DNA of 64,000 nucleotides from Ferrovibrio sp. (GTDB taxonomy: Bacteria; Pseudomonadota; Alphaproteobacteria; Ferrovibrionales; Ferrovibrionaceae): assembly GCF_019636075.1 (NCBI RefSeq), contig NZ_JAHBYG010000013.1, positions 1-64,000 on the forward strand, given 5' to 3'. Positions within the stretch are counted from its first letter, which is position 1; each line of letters opens with the position of its first letter. The notes beneath the pieces were generated by a model, which did not search any database, had not been told where the DNA came from, and saw nothing but the letters and a program-made list of their open reading frames with translations. Shown in pieces: positions 63,220 through 64,000 of this stretch. The position numbers and the translations under genes are program-made.

Positions 63220-64000
63220 ATGAGCAGCAACGCGCAGAGTACTGGCCGGCAGGACCGGCCTTCCAAAGAGACCGGCATCAACCCGGCGCCGATTTTGTAT
63301 TTCGTCAGCGTGGTGAGCTGCGTGCTGGGCGGCTTCATGCTGCTGCCGGTGCTGGTGGACCTGGTGGACCGGCATGACGATTACCTGCCCCTCCTGGTCT
63401 GCGCCGCCGGCACCATCTTCGTGGGCAGCGGCGTGGCGATTGCCACCCATGGCCGCCATCTGCGCATCAGCCAGAACGAAACCCTGCTGCTGCTGCCGAT
63501 CACCTGGATGGTGGCCAGCCTGGTCTGTGCCCTGCCCTTCATGCTGGCGGAAACCAAACTGAGCCTGACCGATGCGGTTTTCGAGAGCGTGTCAGGCCTC
63601 ACCACCACCGGCTCCACCGTGATGTCGGGCCTCGATAATGCTCCGCGCGGACTGCTGATGTGGCGCTTTCTGACCCAGTGGATCGGCGGCTTCGGTGTGG
63701 TGACCATCGCCGTGCTGGCGCTGCCCTTCCTGCGTATCGGCGGCTTGCAGCTTTTCAGCCTGGATCTGTCGCCGAACTCGACCAAGTTCGTGCCCCGCAT
63801 GACCGAAGTGGTGGGCCAGATCGGCATGATCTATATCCTGCTGACCATTCTCTGCGCAGTATGTTTCTGGATCGCCGGCATGAATGCCTTCGATGCCATC
63901 GGCCATGCCATGACCGCGCTGGCCACCGGCGGCTATTCCTCCCATGATGCCTCTCTGGGCTTTTTCGACAGCGCCGCCATCGAATGGATCAGCGTGGTAT
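63220..64000 (+). CDS. trkH: TrkH family potassium transporter, N-terminal part
   Basis: A frame from ATG 63220 open to the right edge (260 residues seen). There are transmembrane segments near residues 25-50, 55-75 and 90-110. 'FESVSGLTTTGSTVMSGLD' (about 119-137) is the first selectivity-filter loop with the TTTGST motif, and 'RFLTQWIGGFGVVTIAVLALPFL' the following helix. It forms the pore of the Trk potassium uptake system with TrkA. The ribosome site is weak. No TrkA gene is in view. Confidence 0.92.
   Translation, partial: MSSNAQSTGRQDRPSKETGINPAPILYFVSVVSCVLGGFMLLPVLVDLVDRHDDYLPLLVCAAGTIFVGSGVAIATHGRHLRISQNETLLLLPITWMVASLVCALPFMLAETKLSLTDAVFESVSGLTTTGSTVMSGLDNAPRGLLMWRFLTQWIGGFGVVTIAVLALPFLRIGGLQLFSLDLSPNSTKFVPRMTEVVGQIGMIYILLTILCAVCFWIAGMNAFDAIGHAMTALATGGYSSHDASLGFFDSAAIEWISVV

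Overview
The window is chromosomal DNA of a GC-rich alphaproteobacterium, most like the Rhodospirillales in gene content. Evidence includes EcfG-type general-stress promoters, PAS_5-family proteins, DUF1217 and DUF3309 proteins, an FnrN-type regulator, GlnB-GlnA, a fused malic enzyme/phosphotransacetylase and a cbb3 oxidase cluster. The genus cannot be told from sequence alone. There are no insertion sequences, prophage, CRISPR arrays or rRNA.

Left part (1-21 kb): the first 7.6 kb is one minus-strand gene running off the left edge. It encodes a giant repeat adhesin with an LEPR-type start, a DUF4347 domain and cadherin/VCBS-like repeats. An AT-rich gene-free stretch follows, then small regulatory and sensory genes (TspO, GAF, PAS_5, SDR/TetR, TetR/YciI, DUF2239/GIY-YIG), several with clear inverted- or direct-repeat operators. 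A phosphoketolase-acetate kinase operon gives an acetyl-phosphate to ATP bypass. SRAP, a DUF1217 flagellum-associated protein, another PAS_5 protein and a porin complete this part.

Middle (21-33 kb): a complete ccoNOQP-ccoGHIS cbb3 oxidase set on the minus strand, with a perfect FNR box upstream of ccoN. Next to it are a DUF2189 membrane protein, a TauE/SafE-like transporter, a hemerythrin protein and an FnrN-type regulator with four candidate cluster cysteines. A second FNR box lies between the transporter and hemerythrin genes. Together they form a microaerobic respiration unit with its own oxygen sensor.

33-47 kb: transporters, a K+/H+ antiporter and an isovaleryl-CoA dehydrogenase/acyl-CoA dehydrogenase/RidA/thioesterase cluster come first. 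A general-stress patch follows: an ECF15-like sigma factor surrounded by three GGAAC-N16/17-CGTT promoters for small stress genes. Then come LysR, MaeB, tRNA-Leu(GAG), a solitary FliN and LipB. Immediately after lipB are three perfect parS sites at exactly 34-bp spacing, which suggests the origin-proximal centromere region.

47-64 kb: an envelope-glycolipid operon (GT2, LAB_N protein, GT39), a fluoroacetate-dehalogenase-like hydrolase, a ThDP enzyme, a VapBC pair whose toxin has Asn at the usual catalytic Asp, a chemoreceptor, and an aminotransferase. The right end holds glnB-glnA behind a sigma-54 promoter and the start of a TrkH potassium transporter.

No whole unknown system with many genes is visible. 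The most unusual signals are the 34-bp parS array, the stress-promoter patch, ribosome-site-sequestering inverted repeats (including a probable leader peptide before the phosphoketolase gene), and a hairpin-rich 246-base gap at 48 kb.
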